Assembly (NCBI GenBank): GCA_018268395.1
Contig: JAFDWQ010000003.1
Span: forward strand, 469,238-533,237
Origin: Armatimonadota bacterium
Lineage (GTDB): Bacteria > Armatimonadota > Fimbriimonadia > Fimbriimonadales > Fimbriimonadaceae
Length of the DNA stretch: 64,000 nt
Reading direction: 5' to 3'
Shown here: positions 9,626-18,412 of the stretch, in pieces
Numbering within the stretch: the stretch's first letter is position 1
Layout of the letters: each line of letters starts with the position of its first letter
The notes under the pieces: model-generated
What the model saw: only the letters and a program-made list of their open reading frames with translations
What the model was told of the DNA's origin: nothing
Databases searched by the model: none
Program-made: the position numbers and the translations under genes

Positions 9626-9886
9626 CTACCTCAGATTGCTTGCATCCAAATTGAATAACTGCCGGTCGCGCGGCTTCATCAGTCGCTTGGACAGGGCCTT
9701 TCGGATGAACCGGGCGAACTCTTCGTGATCCGCCATCTCAAGCATTACGACCGCCCCGATCAATATCTTCCGACGTGTGTCGTCTTTGCGCGACTGCATA
9801 CGGTTCCTTGCCGCCAAGCGTTGGATCTCGGCGTCTAGCTGAGCCCGCTTCTGTTTCAACACTTCAATCCGGTTCTCAGCGCCCAT
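9626..9886 (-). CDS. traD: TraD-like small conjugal transfer protein
   Basis: 86 aa. The N-terminal half is a basic helix (KQKRAQLDAEIQRLAARNRMQSRK). The C-terminal half reads DTRRKILIGAVVMLEMADHEEFARFIRKAL...MKPRDRQLFNL, the pattern of the small TraD/accessory proteins located next to oriT in MobQ systems. It probably helps the relaxosome. It forms a two-gene operon with traG and diverges from the relaxase across oriT. Confidence 0.75.
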   Translation of the reverse strand: MGAENRIEVLKQKRAQLDAEIQRLAARNRMQSRKDDTRRKILIGAVVMLEMADHEEFARFIRKALSKRLMKPRDRQLFNLDASNLR

Positions 9887-9894
9887 ATTACAAC

Positions 9895-9911
9895 CTATGA
9901 TTGTATCATAG
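9895..9911. promoter_or_regulatory. Inverted repeat upstream of traD
   Basis: CTATGAT-TGT-ATCATAG is a perfect 7-bp inverted repeat with a 3-base centre, 9 bases upstream of the traD start. It could be an operator for the traD-traG operon or an accessory relaxosome site. A second perfect repeat, CATCAA-CCG-TTGATG, lies at ~9932-9946. Confidence 0.4.
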
Positions 9912-9950
9912 ATATGTCGTCAAGTCACAAACATCAACCGTTGATGAACC

Positions 9951-10013
9951 GAGCGCAGTAAGGGCGCACTTATACGTTGCTTCGCAACGGTGCGGCAGGG
10001 CCTTGCCCTGCAC
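9951..10013. other. oriT: MobQ-type origin of transfer (oriT)
   Basis: Positions 9959-9974 read TAAGGGCGCACTTATA. Its complement contains TAAGTGCGCCCT, the nick-region core of RSF1010/Ti-type (MobQ) origins. The following CGTTGC-TTC-GCAACG... is an inverted repeat (9975-9989), as in Ti oriTs, and GCAGGGC-CTT-GCCCTGC (9996-10012) is another. The site lies between divergent traD and the relaxase gene, where MobQ origins sit. Recognised from memory of the consensus. Confidence 0.8.
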
Positions 10014-10043
10014 CCATTAGTTGAATAGGGAACACTCGCGAAA

Positions 10044-10904
10044 ATGCAAGGATACTATCATCTGTCTGTCTCAGTGATCGGAAGAGGACAAGGCCGTTCG
10101 GCAGTCGCTTGCGCAGCCTATCGGTCAGGTACAAGGATAAAGGACGAGCGATATGGCAGGACGCACGACTATTCCTTTCGGACAGGCGTGCAGCTGAGCG
10201 GCGTGTCAGCGCCGCAGAACGCCCCTTCTTGGACCCGTAACCGGTCAGATCTTTGGAACCAACTTGAAGCCTTCGAAAAGCGCAAGGATGCGCAGCTCGC
10301 ACGGGAGTTTGTGCTCGGCCTGCCACACCTACTCAGTCTTGAGCAGCAAGCGGAAGTCCTGGAACGGTTCATCCGATCCGAATTCCTCGCACGTGGTTTG
10401 GTAGCCGATTGGGCGATCCACGACGCGAACCAGTCCGGAGACGTGCGCAATGTTCATGCACACGTGATGGTGACCATGCGCACTTTGTCGCCTGCAGGCT
10501 TCGATCCCATCAAGGAACGGGAGTTGAACACGCCGTTACAGCTGAATGCATGGCGGGCGAACTGGGCCGAAGCGGTGAATCAGGCCTTTCGAGAGCATGG
10601 CGTACTCGACGCAGAAGGTCGACTCTTAGAGGTTGATCACCGGAGCTACGAAGACCAGGGTCTCGCACTAGAGCCGACGTACCATATGGGTGTTCATGCC
10701 ACGGCGATGGAGCGGCGAGGCAAGCTCACGGAACTCGGTGAGCGCAACCGGTCAATCCTTAAACGCAATGAGATGCAGCCCGACTGCGCCGATAGCAGGC
10801 GGCACGGCGCGGTCCGTGGTTTCCTGTCTAGCACGAGGGCCAAGCAAAGGGAAGCACACGATCGTGAGCGGAGCGACCAGTATAACAGCGAGATGGAACC
10901 TTAG
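10044..10904 (+). CDS. MobA/MobL-family (MobQ) relaxase, short form
   Basis: 286 aa. The N-terminus reads YYHLSVSVIGRGQGRSAVACAAYRSG, with the probable DNA-attacking tyrosine at Tyr26. The metal-binding histidines are His127 in AIHDAN and His138/His140 in NVHAHVMVT. The relaxase nicks oriT and covalently carries the transferred strand. The protein ends soon after the nuclease domain, unlike ~1000-residue TraA proteins with a helicase part, so it is either a naturally short Mob protein or a truncated TraA. It starts 31 bp from oriT. Confidence 0.88.
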   Translation: MQGYYHLSVSVIGRGQGRSAVACAAYRSGTRIKDERYGRTHDYSFRTGVQLSGVSAPQNAPSWTRNRSDLWNQLEAFEKRKDAQLAREFVLGLPHLLSLEQQAEVLERFIRSEFLARGLVADWAIHDANQSGDVRNVHAHVMVTMRTLSPAGFDPIKERELNTPLQLNAWRANWAEAVNQAFREHGVLDAEGRLLEVDHRSYEDQGLALEPTYHMGVHATAMERRGKLTELGERNRSILKRNEMQPDCADSRRHGAVRGFLSSTRAKQREAHDRERSDQYNSEMEP

Positions 10905-11458
10905 AGATGGCCGGAGCTCGTAGTGAAGGCACTTTGGACATAACCGAAAACACGTTCTGCTGCCGGTTCGGAGTACACCTCCAGATCCTTGCGCCACTGT
11001 TTGTCATCGGCTCCGCCTAGACTCTTAGCAAAATTACCAAGGCCCAGTTTCGGCAAAAACATGTCTGCCACTTTCCCGAGCGTCTCGGCACCGTTTAGTG
11101 CAAGCGGATAGCAGATGCGTAGTGTATTGAAATTCAGGACGGATCCCCAGAATTCGTTCCCGTCCAGATGACGTGCTAGAAGGACTGCCCCTAGACTGCC
11201 TTCCTGAAGAGACCATCCCTGAACCTTCATAGTGGGGAAGATCTCCGTCAATGATGCCACCATTCCAGGAGGATTGACTTCATACAGGGCGACGTTGGAA
11301 ATTACCAGCCCGCCACTGTGTCCATAGCGGTCCTTGGGAAGGATGATCTTCTCACCAGCAGGGATCACTTTGACAAGACCCACGAACGCTCTAGTATATG
11401 GGCCGTAGGCATTGCGCTCGAAATTCAGCCATGGCATGGACCAATCGTACAACAGCAA
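10901..11458 (-). CDS. Hypothetical protein
   Basis: 185 aa from a TTG; the ATG eight codons in (ATG CCA TGG) may be the real start. It overlaps the relaxase stop by 4 bp, convergently. No domain recognised. The middle has alternating hydrophobic strands (GGLVISNVALYEVNPPGMVASL), and there is no signal peptide. Confidence 0.45.
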   Translation of the reverse strand: MLLYDWSMPWLNFERNAYGPYTRAFVGLVKVIPAGEKIILPKDRYGHSGGLVISNVALYEVNPPGMVASLTEIFPTMKVQGWSLQEGSLGAVLLARHLDGNEFWGSVLNFNTLRICYPLALNGAETLGKVADMFLPKLGLGNFAKSLGGADDKQWRKDLEVYSEPAAERVFGYVQSAFTTSSGHL

Positions 11459-11759
11459 AGTGTCTCACGAACTTCCAATGTCATAAGTCTAGCCATCTTA
11501 CGGGCCTCATTGCCGCGAGCCTTCGGCTATTGTCCACTTTGGTTCTCACACTTGTTTCGTGACTGCAATGGCTAGTGCATCCAAATCTTGATGGGAAGGA
11601 ACAACTGCGGCGACGACGACGCGCCTAAGCCGCCGACTTGTCACCGGACGAATGGTCGGTCCGTCCATTCAACGAATACCCAGACCTAACAGTGACGCTT
11701 GTCGGGCGACCAGCGCAAGCCGCTTCTGAACAGTAGTCCAGGCCCACGATTGGTGAGGT
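11459..11759. other. 301-bp gap, nothing seen
   Basis: No ORF with coding character, repeat or structured RNA was recognised here. Confidence 0.5.
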
Positions 11760-12068
11760 TCACGGCAATGAGCCTGGCTCGGTGAGGGCCTTCGCGTACT
11801 CATTGAGGGCTTGCGGTACGGTCAACTCGAGGGCGCGAACGATGTCCACCAGCTCGACGACACTGACACCGCGCTGGCCAGTCTCGATCTCCACTATGAA
11901 GTTGTGGCGCTTTTGGAGTCGCGCGGACAGTTGGCGCTGGCTCAAACCTGCCTCCAAGCGCCACTTTACGATGAGGCGCAGCAAGGCATCGTGTTCGCGG
12001 CGGTGAACCGTGTTTTCCGAGCTCACCAAGGCAAGATGACCGTTGGAGTGGTAGGAATATGCTACCAT
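11760..12068 (-). CDS. XRE/Cro-type helix-turn-helix regulator
   Basis: 102 aa if translated from the ATG at 12068. The open frame extends upstream to 12152, but that would overlap the divergent lipoprotein gene. Residues ~30-90 form a Cro/CI domain: LRLIVKWRLEAGLSQRQLSARL, then IVEIETGQRGVSVVELVDIVRAL. It is a DNA-binding repressor, probably autoregulatory, and diverges from the lipoprotein gene, so that gene is a likely target. Confidence 0.75.
   Translation of the reverse strand: MVAYSYHSNGHLALVSSENTVHRREHDALLRLIVKWRLEAGLSQRQLSARLQKRHNFIVEIETGQRGVSVVELVDIVRALELTVPQALNEYAKALTEPGSLP
12050..12066. promoter_or_regulatory. Candidate operator overlapping the XRE start codon
   Basis: GGTAG-GAATATG-CTACC is a perfect 5-bp inverted repeat that touches the XRE start codon (12066-12068) and lies 25 bp before the lipoprotein ATG. 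Its symmetry and position fit autorepression, but it is short and could be chance. Confidence 0.3.
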
Positions 12069-12090
12069 AGGATTCCACTTCGGTGATGCT

Positions 12091-12867
12091 ATGAAGACCA
12101 ATTCTAATCCCTGTGCTCTACTGGGCCATTTTCTGCTCTTCCTCACGATCATTCCGCTTGCTCTTGGGTGCGGGGGCAGCTCAGCCTCGGGCGGGAGTGG
12201 CGGTGGCGGGACGACCGACCTGGCGATCGCCTATGACATGACGGGATTCTCTGGGACGCTTCAGACGGCTTTGAGCGAGTCCGCCTCACCTCAGACTGTC
12301 AAAGTGAACGTGAACGGTGTCCTCCGGACGGTGAGCAACGTGATTGTGGCCAAGGACATCACTGCAGGAAGTCAGGTCGTACTCTTGAGCGAAGGCTCTA
12401 AAGTCGTCAATGCCGTCATACCAAATGCAGGACTGGGAGCCACGCTAGGTCAGACCTCCTTTAAAGTCCCTCTTTCTCCGGACGGAGTGCTTCAAGCTAG
12501 CGTAATCGCTCAAAACCTGATCGAGATGACCACGCCCGCTGCCGAATGGCAGGGTCAGTCGTTCTCGAATGGCTTTCTGATCCGCTTCTTCAGCGCGACA
12601 CAAGGCGACCATCACGTCCGCGTCGATTCAGCAATGAAGCTCGCAAGTGACGTACGGACGCTAACTGGAACGCTTCCCGTCACTTACACCTCGACAGCTT
12701 CCGTAGACTTTTCGATCAAGTTTACGGGAACTGACCTGTCCTACATTGAGTTCGCCATCGATGGCATTCCGGCTACAGACGGCACGCTCGCCGCTCCGTG
12801 GAAGACGACGAGGCTTACGACAGGAAAACTCAACTTCACCAACGCGATCGTGAGCGCTTTCTTCTAG
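12091..12867 (+). CDS. Lipoprotein of unknown function
   Basis: 258 aa. Signal peptide with hydrophobic core LLFLTIIPLALGC; the lipobox LALGC gives an acylated Cys at ~27. A Gly/Ser linker (GGSSASGGSGGGG) follows, then a beta-rich domain (VKVNVNGVLRTVSNVIV, TSFKVPLSPDG, SVDFSIKFTGTDLSYIEFAIDG). Expected at the outer or inner membrane facing the periplasm. No family recognised. Confidence 0.7.
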   Translation: MKTNSNPCALLGHFLLFLTIIPLALGCGGSSASGGSGGGGTTDLAIAYDMTGFSGTLQTALSESASPQTVKVNVNGVLRTVSNVIVAKDITAGSQVVLLSEGSKVVNAVIPNAGLGATLGQTSFKVPLSPDGVLQASVIAQNLIEMTTPAAEWQGQSFSNGFLIRFFSATQGDHHVRVDSAMKLASDVRTLTGTLPVTYTSTASVDFSIKFTGTDLSYIEFAIDGIPATDGTLAAPWKTTRLTTGKLNFTNAIVSAFF

Positions 12868-13556
12868 CCGCTGCTCCAGCCTGAGAAGTCGGCGACAAAT
12901 CGTGCGGCCGCCGTGGCGAGTTCAGTCGCCATGAGAATCCGATACCCGGCTATCTCAGGCTGCGAGATTGTAGGGGAGAGCAATAAGATCTCGACTATCT
13001 CATGCCGACTTCACTCTAGTGATTTCGGCCGATTCTTCGGTCGCAAACGTCACGAGTCGGACGGCGCAAGAACGCTCCGCTTCGTGTCGGAGAACGACGG
13101 TGGCCTGACCATGGGTGACCTCCTTTTAGGTGGCCGGGCTGAGAGGGGACGGCTTGTGCCCGTTTGCAGCCCGGTTCCCAAGGAACTTGCCTTCGTCGCT
13201 GGAGCTGCGCGGAGGGGTCTCACGGCCATGGACGTGGTTCTACCCTGCTTCGTGCATCGGGCGTCCTTTTTTAACGTTCCTTGCGGAACCAGGGCAACGC
13301 CGCACGAACCATCGGCCTTGTCCTGGCCACCCAAGCGAGTAGTCATCCTTGGTCTTTCCACCCGTCGCTCTTCGCCTGGCCACCCGCTGGCCAGGGCAAT
13401 GGTCTGTCAATGTAGCTTAGGTAGGAAATGCGGCGTCAATCGTGCCACACTAAAGGAGCAGGTCCGTTGCCACCGCCGGACCAACAGTACTTTGCCGGTC
13501 CAATTCTGTTTGTCGCAACCTTCGTTAGCGCACATCATCAATACAGGAGCGCTCTG
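12868..13556. other. 689-bp gap with a repeat family B copy
   Basis: A long plus-strand open frame crosses this stretch but has no domain and covers a dispersed repeat. Positions ~13276-13365 match the repeats near 31.9 and 34.3 kb (GCGGAACCAGG, then CGGCCTTGTCCTGGCCACCC). Treated as non-coding. Confidence 0.55.
13276..13365. repeat. Dispersed intergenic repeat family B, copy 1
   Basis: GCGGAACCAGGGCAACGCCG and CGGCCTTGTCCTGGCCACCC correspond to parts of the copies at 31.9 and 34.3 kb; the 5' module with GAGAACCTTGGG is absent. Confidence 0.65.
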
Positions 13557-13943
13557 CTATACTTTTCGAGACAATAATCCACATCCAAAAGAGAGGGCAG
13601 CACCTCCGAGGAGCGTGACGTTCAACATGACCGAAACTAGCAAGCTCTCATGCGACAAAGATTGTGACGGATTAGCAAGTTTCAATCCAATCAAGAGTGC
13701 TGATGCTTGCGACAAAAGGTGACATACCAGTAATGCTGGAATCAAGTTGGCACCCAAGGACTTACGCTCAGTCACTCTGTCTCTCAAGCGAACGCCGCAT
13801 ACGTAGCACGCTATGGTATTAATCGTTAGAACACCGAGTAGTAGTCGGGGGCTTGGCAACCACAAAAACAAAGATGGCTCGGCAAGAAGAAGCAAACATC
13901 CGACGATTATGATCGACTTTTCAAGTGCCCGAAGCGTCTTCAT
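13557..13943 (-). CDS. Small multi-span membrane protein, candidate immunity protein
   Basis: 128 aa with about four hydrophobic segments (IIIVGCLLLLAEPSLFLWL; LLLGVLTINTIACYVCGV; LIPALLVCHLLSQASALLIGL; LLVSVMLNVTLLGGAALSFG). It starts 49 bp downstream of the orphan RHS tip on the same strand, the usual position of an immunity gene. The membrane location suits a tip that itself has a hydrophobic toxin region. The immunity role is inference from position. Confidence 0.5.
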   Translation of the reverse strand: MKTLRALEKSIIIVGCLLLLAEPSLFLWLPSPRLLLGVLTINTIACYVCGVRLRDRVTERKSLGANLIPALLVCHLLSQASALLIGLKLANPSQSLSHESLLVSVMLNVTLLGGAALSFGCGLLSRKV

Positions 13944-13992
13944 CTGGTTTTAGTTCCGTTCATTGGCCAACTGGCCGTCAGCTTCCGACAGA

Positions 13993-14850
13993 CTACGTAA
14001 TCAAATTGCGACTTAACCCAAGACATCTGGCTTGTTCCTCTATCCAGCAATTGGGCCTTGGATGCCTAATGCACCATTCCGTGGCAAATGTGTCGCAATT
14101 CTTAATTTTGACAGGAGGAGTGCCGGGCAAAGGAGGAAACGTCGGAGCTACTCCCGGAGGCGGAAGAATAGGGGGGTCAGGGCTTGTCGGAGGCAAGCAG
14201 GGCTGTTTTATCGGCGGCAAACTATTGCATGGCCCGTAAGGACTATTCATACACCATAGGTAAAACAGAGTTGCGTTAATAAGCAGCATCAACAAAGCGG
14301 CGGCACCGAGTATCAGCAGCAATGGCCCACAGACGAAGGCGCACGTTCCAGCCGTAAAGATTGCGCATGCCAAACAAGTAGCGAGGGCTCCGCCGACCAG
14401 CCATCCAGCATTAAATGTGGCTGCCAGCAATGCATTATCAAAACAGCAATCATCCTTTTGCTCCAATGGAGTCATTGGGCGCAGACCTAAGTAGTCCGTG
14501 TTTGAAACAACCTTGCCTCCGACATAAGCGTACTGGGCTTGGAATGGCCAAAGCGGATCTACGGTCATCCACCGTCCCTGCGCGGGTCTGTAATGCCTGG
14601 CCCGAATGTACAGCCTGGAGCCGTCGTCATAGTAGCCCAGCGTCCCCACGAAATTGAAAGGTGAGCTGCCCGAGCCCGTGGTCGTGCGGACCTCGCCGTA
14701 CGGCCAATAGACGTAGGTGGCCTTGGTCGTGGTGGCGTCCTGGAGGGCGGCGGTCGATCCCAGGGTGTCAGGCCTGTAGAGCCGCTCCGTCCCGTTCCGG
14801 TCCTCGTGGAGGACCACCCCGTTCACCACCGTATACCGGGTCGTGGCCAC
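13993..14850 (-). CDS. Orphan RHS core plus toxin tip (copy A)
   Basis: 285 aa from GTG at 14850; an in-frame TGA lies two codons upstream, so it cannot extend. Residues 1-120 are RHS-associated core: RYTVVNGVVLHEDRNG, RLYRPDTLGSTAALQDA, YWPYGEV, YYDDGSRLYIRARHYRPAQGRW, DPLWP, then DYLGL at the cleavage/variation border. Beyond that is a unique tip with a long hydrophobic stretch (~145-210), a Pro-rich segment and a Cys-rich C-terminus. Its first ~115 residues are close to those of the tip at 18413-19237. It lacks an RHS body, so it is a displaced cassette or donor. Confidence 0.8.
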   Translation of the reverse strand: MATTRYTVVNGVVLHEDRNGTERLYRPDTLGSTAALQDATTTKATYVYWPYGEVRTTTGSGSSPFNFVGTLGYYDDGSRLYIRARHYRPAQGRWMTVDPLWPFQAQYAYVGGKVVSNTDYLGLRPMTPLEQKDDCCFDNALLAATFNAGWLVGGALATCLACAIFTAGTCAFVCGPLLLILGAAALLMLLINATLFYLWCMNSPYGPCNSLPPIKQPCLPPTSPDPPILPPPGVAPTFPPLPGTPPVKIKNCDTFATEWCIRHPRPNCWIEEQARCLGLSRNLIT

Positions 14851-15364
14851 GGTTCATTGTAGCCCAACAACAGCTGAGTCCTCTTTTGAATAGCCTAATC
14901 GGGGACGTTATCGTTCATTCAGTCAGGTCTAGGCTCTGGCAACGTCTGATGGTGCCATTCGCGAGCCCGGCGTATTCCCGTTCGTCCCGGAATCTTCCAA
15001 AGTAGGCCAGCGAGCAATGGGGTGAAGGAGCGCTCCTTGGCGACGTGAATGGTCGTCTCCCGCTTCAAGGTGCTGACCTTGGTTATGGTTCCTAGGGTAC
15101 AATCGACATGGTTGTGCTGGAAGGGACGACGAAGAAGGTGCACTACCTGATCGGACGCGACTCTTCGGGTTATTGTTTTTTGTTGTCGTCCAGAGCATGT
15201 CTTGTAGTTGTTGTCGGACGAGCTGCCCCGGCAAGTGTCGGATGCTCCGCATTACAGCTGCATACAATCGGTCCGCGCCGCAAGTTCATACATGCCCTAA
15301 GCGACGGGCGCGCCAAGGACGCAAACTGCAAGATCAACAGCTCGCTGCGAGTAGAAGTAGGGAA
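14851..15364. other. 514-bp gap, no gene recognised
   Basis: Small frames on both strands show no domain. The interval separates the RHS orphan tip from the decayed plus-strand glycosyltransferase gene and may be the scar of an insertion. Confidence 0.4.
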
Positions 15365-16071
15365 ATGGGAATTGCTGAAGGGATGGTCGAGGTCGAACAC
15401 CCCTTCGTCTCGATCCTGTTGCCGACACGCCATCGGCCCGGGGCATTGCGGCGCAGCGTGGCCTCGCTCGTCGATCGGGCAGCAGGCTCGGTCGAGATTT
15501 TGCTAGCCGTCGATGACGACGATGGCTTGACCCTTGATGACCTCGGGCAGAGTCCTATTCCGGGTTCTCACTTGTTTGTCGGACCTCGGCTCGGATATGC
15601 AAACCTCCACATGTACGTGAACTTCCTCGCCGCACGGGCCAACGGCGACTGGCTGTTCCTGTGGAACGACGACGCCGTTATGGAAACGCTGCATTGGGAC
15701 GTCGTCGTGGCCTCATTCGGTGATCGGTTCGCCGTGCTAAATCCGGACTCGAATCAGGCAACCACAAGACGTCTTCGTGTATCTCTCCGATCGTGCCAGC
15801 CCTCATGTTTAGAGAACTTGGCCACCTATCGCGCAGCAACCACAACGACACGTACATCGAGCATGTTGCTAACCGTCTCGGCATCCGAACGGACGTGGAG
15901 ATCTACGTGCGGCATGAGCGGGCCGACCTCACGGGCGACAACGATGACGACGTGTACCACTAGCGCCAGTTTACGACGGGCGAGTTTTTCGGACGAGAAA
16001 TGCAATCGTGGATCATGGCAGACGTTGAGCGATTGCGGCCGCTGGTGCAGGAGTGGGCAGACAGGAAATGA
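15365..16071 (+). pseudogene. Family 2 glycosyltransferase, frameshifted and with an in-frame stop
   Basis: From ATG 15365 the translation begins HPFVSILLPTRHRPGALRRSV, with NFLAARANGDWLFLWNDDAV as nucleotide-sugar region (NDD = DxD). This is a GT-A type glycosyltransferase. Around 15750-15775 the frame breaks. The continuation in another frame reads PIVPALMFRELGHLS, TYIEHVANRLGI, DVEIYVRHERADL and is interrupted by TAG at ~15960 (VYH*RQFTTGEFFG). It then ends at 16069-16071, overlapping the next gene by ATGA. The original operon arrangement is preserved but the protein cannot be made intact. Confidence 0.75.
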
Positions 16072-17313
16072 AGTTAGGATTCGTCGCTCTCGGAAAGTTG
16101 GGGCTGCCCTGTGCGCTCGCGATGGAACACTACGGGGGTCACCGTGTCTTTGGCACGGACACGAGCAAGGAGGTCCTCGGATACGTCCGTACTCGGCACA
16201 TTCCATATCGAGAGGAACAAGCGCAAGGACTGCTCGATGAGTCATCGCTGGAGTTGTGCAGTACCGACGAACTCTTCGATCAGTGCGATCTAATCTTTTT
16301 GGCCGTGCAAACTCCTCACGGTCCGGAGTATGAAGGTGTCACGCCACTGCCCCCCATGCGCGCGCACTTTGACTACCAATACATTAAAGCTGCGGCAGCC
16401 GATCTCTCTGCCGCCGCCGACCGGCTGGCACGGGACCGTGAACCTGGCCCTCGTCTCAACGGTGCTACCAGGGACGATCAATCGGGAGATCAGGCACCTA
16501 CTATCGTCCAGAGTGCGATTCTGCTACAATCCGTTTTTCATAGCGATGGGCACGACCATCCCGGATCTTATGGATCCGGAGTTCGTCCTCTTGGGGTCGG
16601 AAGATCATGACATTCTCGAACTGATGCAAACTTTGTACGGGAGCCTACATGGGCGACCGATGTTTTGCACAACCGTGTGCACGGCCGAACTCATCAAGGT
16701 CGCGTACAACACGTTCATCGGTATGAAGGTCGTGTTCGCGAACACGATGATGGAGGTCAGCGAGCATGTGGGCGCGGACGTCGACGACGTTACAGCCGCC
16801 TTGTCTCTCGCGACGAAGCGTCTGCTCAGTCCGAAGTACATGCGGGCGGACATGGGAGACGGTGGCGGATGCCACCCCCGGGACAACATCGCCATGTCCT
16901 ACCTCGCGAGGCAATTGGGGTTGAGTTTCGACATCTTCGAGGCAATCATGGCGGCCAGAGGCCGACAGACAGAATGGATAGCGAACCTAGCGGTGGCAGA
17001 ATCGCGAAACAGGGATCTGGCCATCGTAGTGCTCGGAAAAGCATACAAGCCGGAGACAAACTTGACGGTAGGCAGCCCTGCCGTATTGTTGGCAAACTTG
17101 ATCGCCGCTCAAGGCGGTGCCGTTGCAGCATACGATCCGTTTACGGACGGTGAGGCGACCGACGTATTCGTCAAGTCCGCCGTGTTCGTGCTGGGAACTA
17201 ATCACGAGGCGTTCCACGCGGTCAAATTCCCAGAAGGATCTGTGGTAATCGATCCTTGGCGTGCAATATGTGCTCAGCAGGGTGTAGCATTGGTGTCCAT
17301 TGGGCGCGGCTAG
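16068..17313 (+). pseudogene. UDP-glucose/GDP-mannose dehydrogenase family, one frameshift
   Basis: Starts at ATG 16068 with the Rossmann strand KLGFVALGKLGLPCALAME. The frame changes near 16425-16440. After it the translation continues NLALVSTVLPGTINREI, AELIKVAYNTFIGMKVVFANTMMEV, GDGGGCHPRDN (catalytic Cys of the dehydrogenase centre) and a C-terminal domain IVVLGKAYKPETNLTVGSPA. The enzyme oxidises nucleotide-sugar C6 to the uronic acid. Everything but the single frame break is intact, so a sequencing error or a very recent mutation is possible. Confidence 0.8.
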
Positions 17314-17399
17314 ATCGAAGCTCATGCAAAGGTTCTTGCCACGAGTCCGCGTGGCGCATCCCAGTTCAGCCTAGATATCTCCAATGGGATAAACCGGTG

Positions 17400-17740
17400 T
17401 AGTCTTAATCACTGAGAAACACGGTCTTGAATCTACGGCCGTGCCAATTGGTTCGCCAATCCACATGCCCAGCATCGGCCAGTGTCGGCTCGGCCCAGAC
17501 GTAAAGCCTGACTCCCGTGGTAGTAGTAGCCCAGTGTCCAGAGATTTTGAAGAGCGAGCTACTGGAACCATGCTCGTCCTGCCTCTTCATACGGCAATAA
17601 GCCGTTGGTGGCCTTGGTCGTCATCGCGTCATGCTGGGTGACGGCGGAGCACAGGGTGTCGTGGCGGTAGAGCCGCTCAGTCTCGCTACAGTCCCGTGGT
17701 GGGCCACGCCGTTCACCATAGTGTATCGGGCCGTAGCCAC
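17400..17740 (-). pseudogene. Decayed RHS tip (copy C)
   Basis: Read on the minus strand from GTG 17740, the DNA follows the 5' part of the two intact tips: GTGGCTACGGCCCGATACAC, then GGCTCTACCGCCACGACACC, GACGACCAAGGCCACC, and later a piece like the TLGYYYDG...LYVRARQ region. Several frame changes and stops destroy the frame. It shows that tips were copied or displaced here more than once. Confidence 0.7.
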
Positions 17741-17881
17741 TCTGTAATATGCTCAAGTCAATCGCTCCCGGGTCGGAAATGAGTGCGCCAATCTGTTTTC
17801 AAAGTCATGCCCGTCCGCTCGAATCCGAAACGAGCACCGTCTAGTTTCGACACGACCGTTAGGCTTGGAACGATGCAGTCA

Positions 17882-18343
17882 TTACAGAGAAGCGGCCATC
17901 CGCTTAAACTCTCGGAACGCGCTAAGATATGTCAAAGGTTCATGGCGCGCATAAAATCGAAAGTAAATACTTAGCGCACGATGTTTTCGATGATCAAACT
18001 CCCTTAATAGTGTAGCGAGACTAGCCCATTCCGAGGCTGTCCGAGCCATCAATCCAATCATAAAGGGGTCTAGCCCGATACTTTCTGGATCACTCCCTCC
18101 TGCCAGGAAAACCGGTGCAAAGTAAGCAAATGCTCTCGGGCTCAGTCGAGTAGGTTCAATTGAATACATGTCGTCAAGCGAAATGAGGTTTCTAGGTGTA
18201 GCCAGAAGCCAGCTTATTTTTCCCCTCAATTGCCAATCTCGCGGATTACGGAATAGGTCTGCCGCTGTCAACGGTGCAACCGAATTTTGGAAAGCGCTTT
18301 CAACCACAAGTCTTACCCTGAGAATGTCGTGGGAAAGATCCAT
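17882..18343 (-). CDS. Candidate immunity protein for the adjacent RHS tip
   Basis: 153 aa, starting 69 bp downstream of the tip stop on the same strand. No recognised family and no signal peptide. Features include LSPRAFAYFAPVFLAGG and SEWASLATLLREFDHRKHRALSIYFRFYARHEP. Small unrelated genes directly after RHS tips usually encode the cognate immunity protein; that is the only basis for the call. AT content is higher than in the RHS genes, as usual for tip/immunity pairs. Confidence 0.5.
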   Translation of the reverse strand: MDLSHDILRVRLVVESAFQNSVAPLTAADLFRNPRDWQLRGKISWLLATPRNLISLDDMYSIEPTRLSPRAFAYFAPVFLAGGSDPESIGLDPFMIGLMARTASEWASLATLLREFDHRKHRALSIYFRFYARHEPLTYLSAFREFKRMAASL

Positions 18344-18412
18344 TACTTTGCAGAGAGTGCACAGACAGAGGCGGAGAAGCAGGCGTCACACATTATATTC
18401 TATATATACTAT

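Noticed and set aside
12913-13722. 269-codon plus-strand open frame
   Set aside because: No domain or ribosome-binding site; it overlaps repeat family B and the start of the next minus-strand gene.
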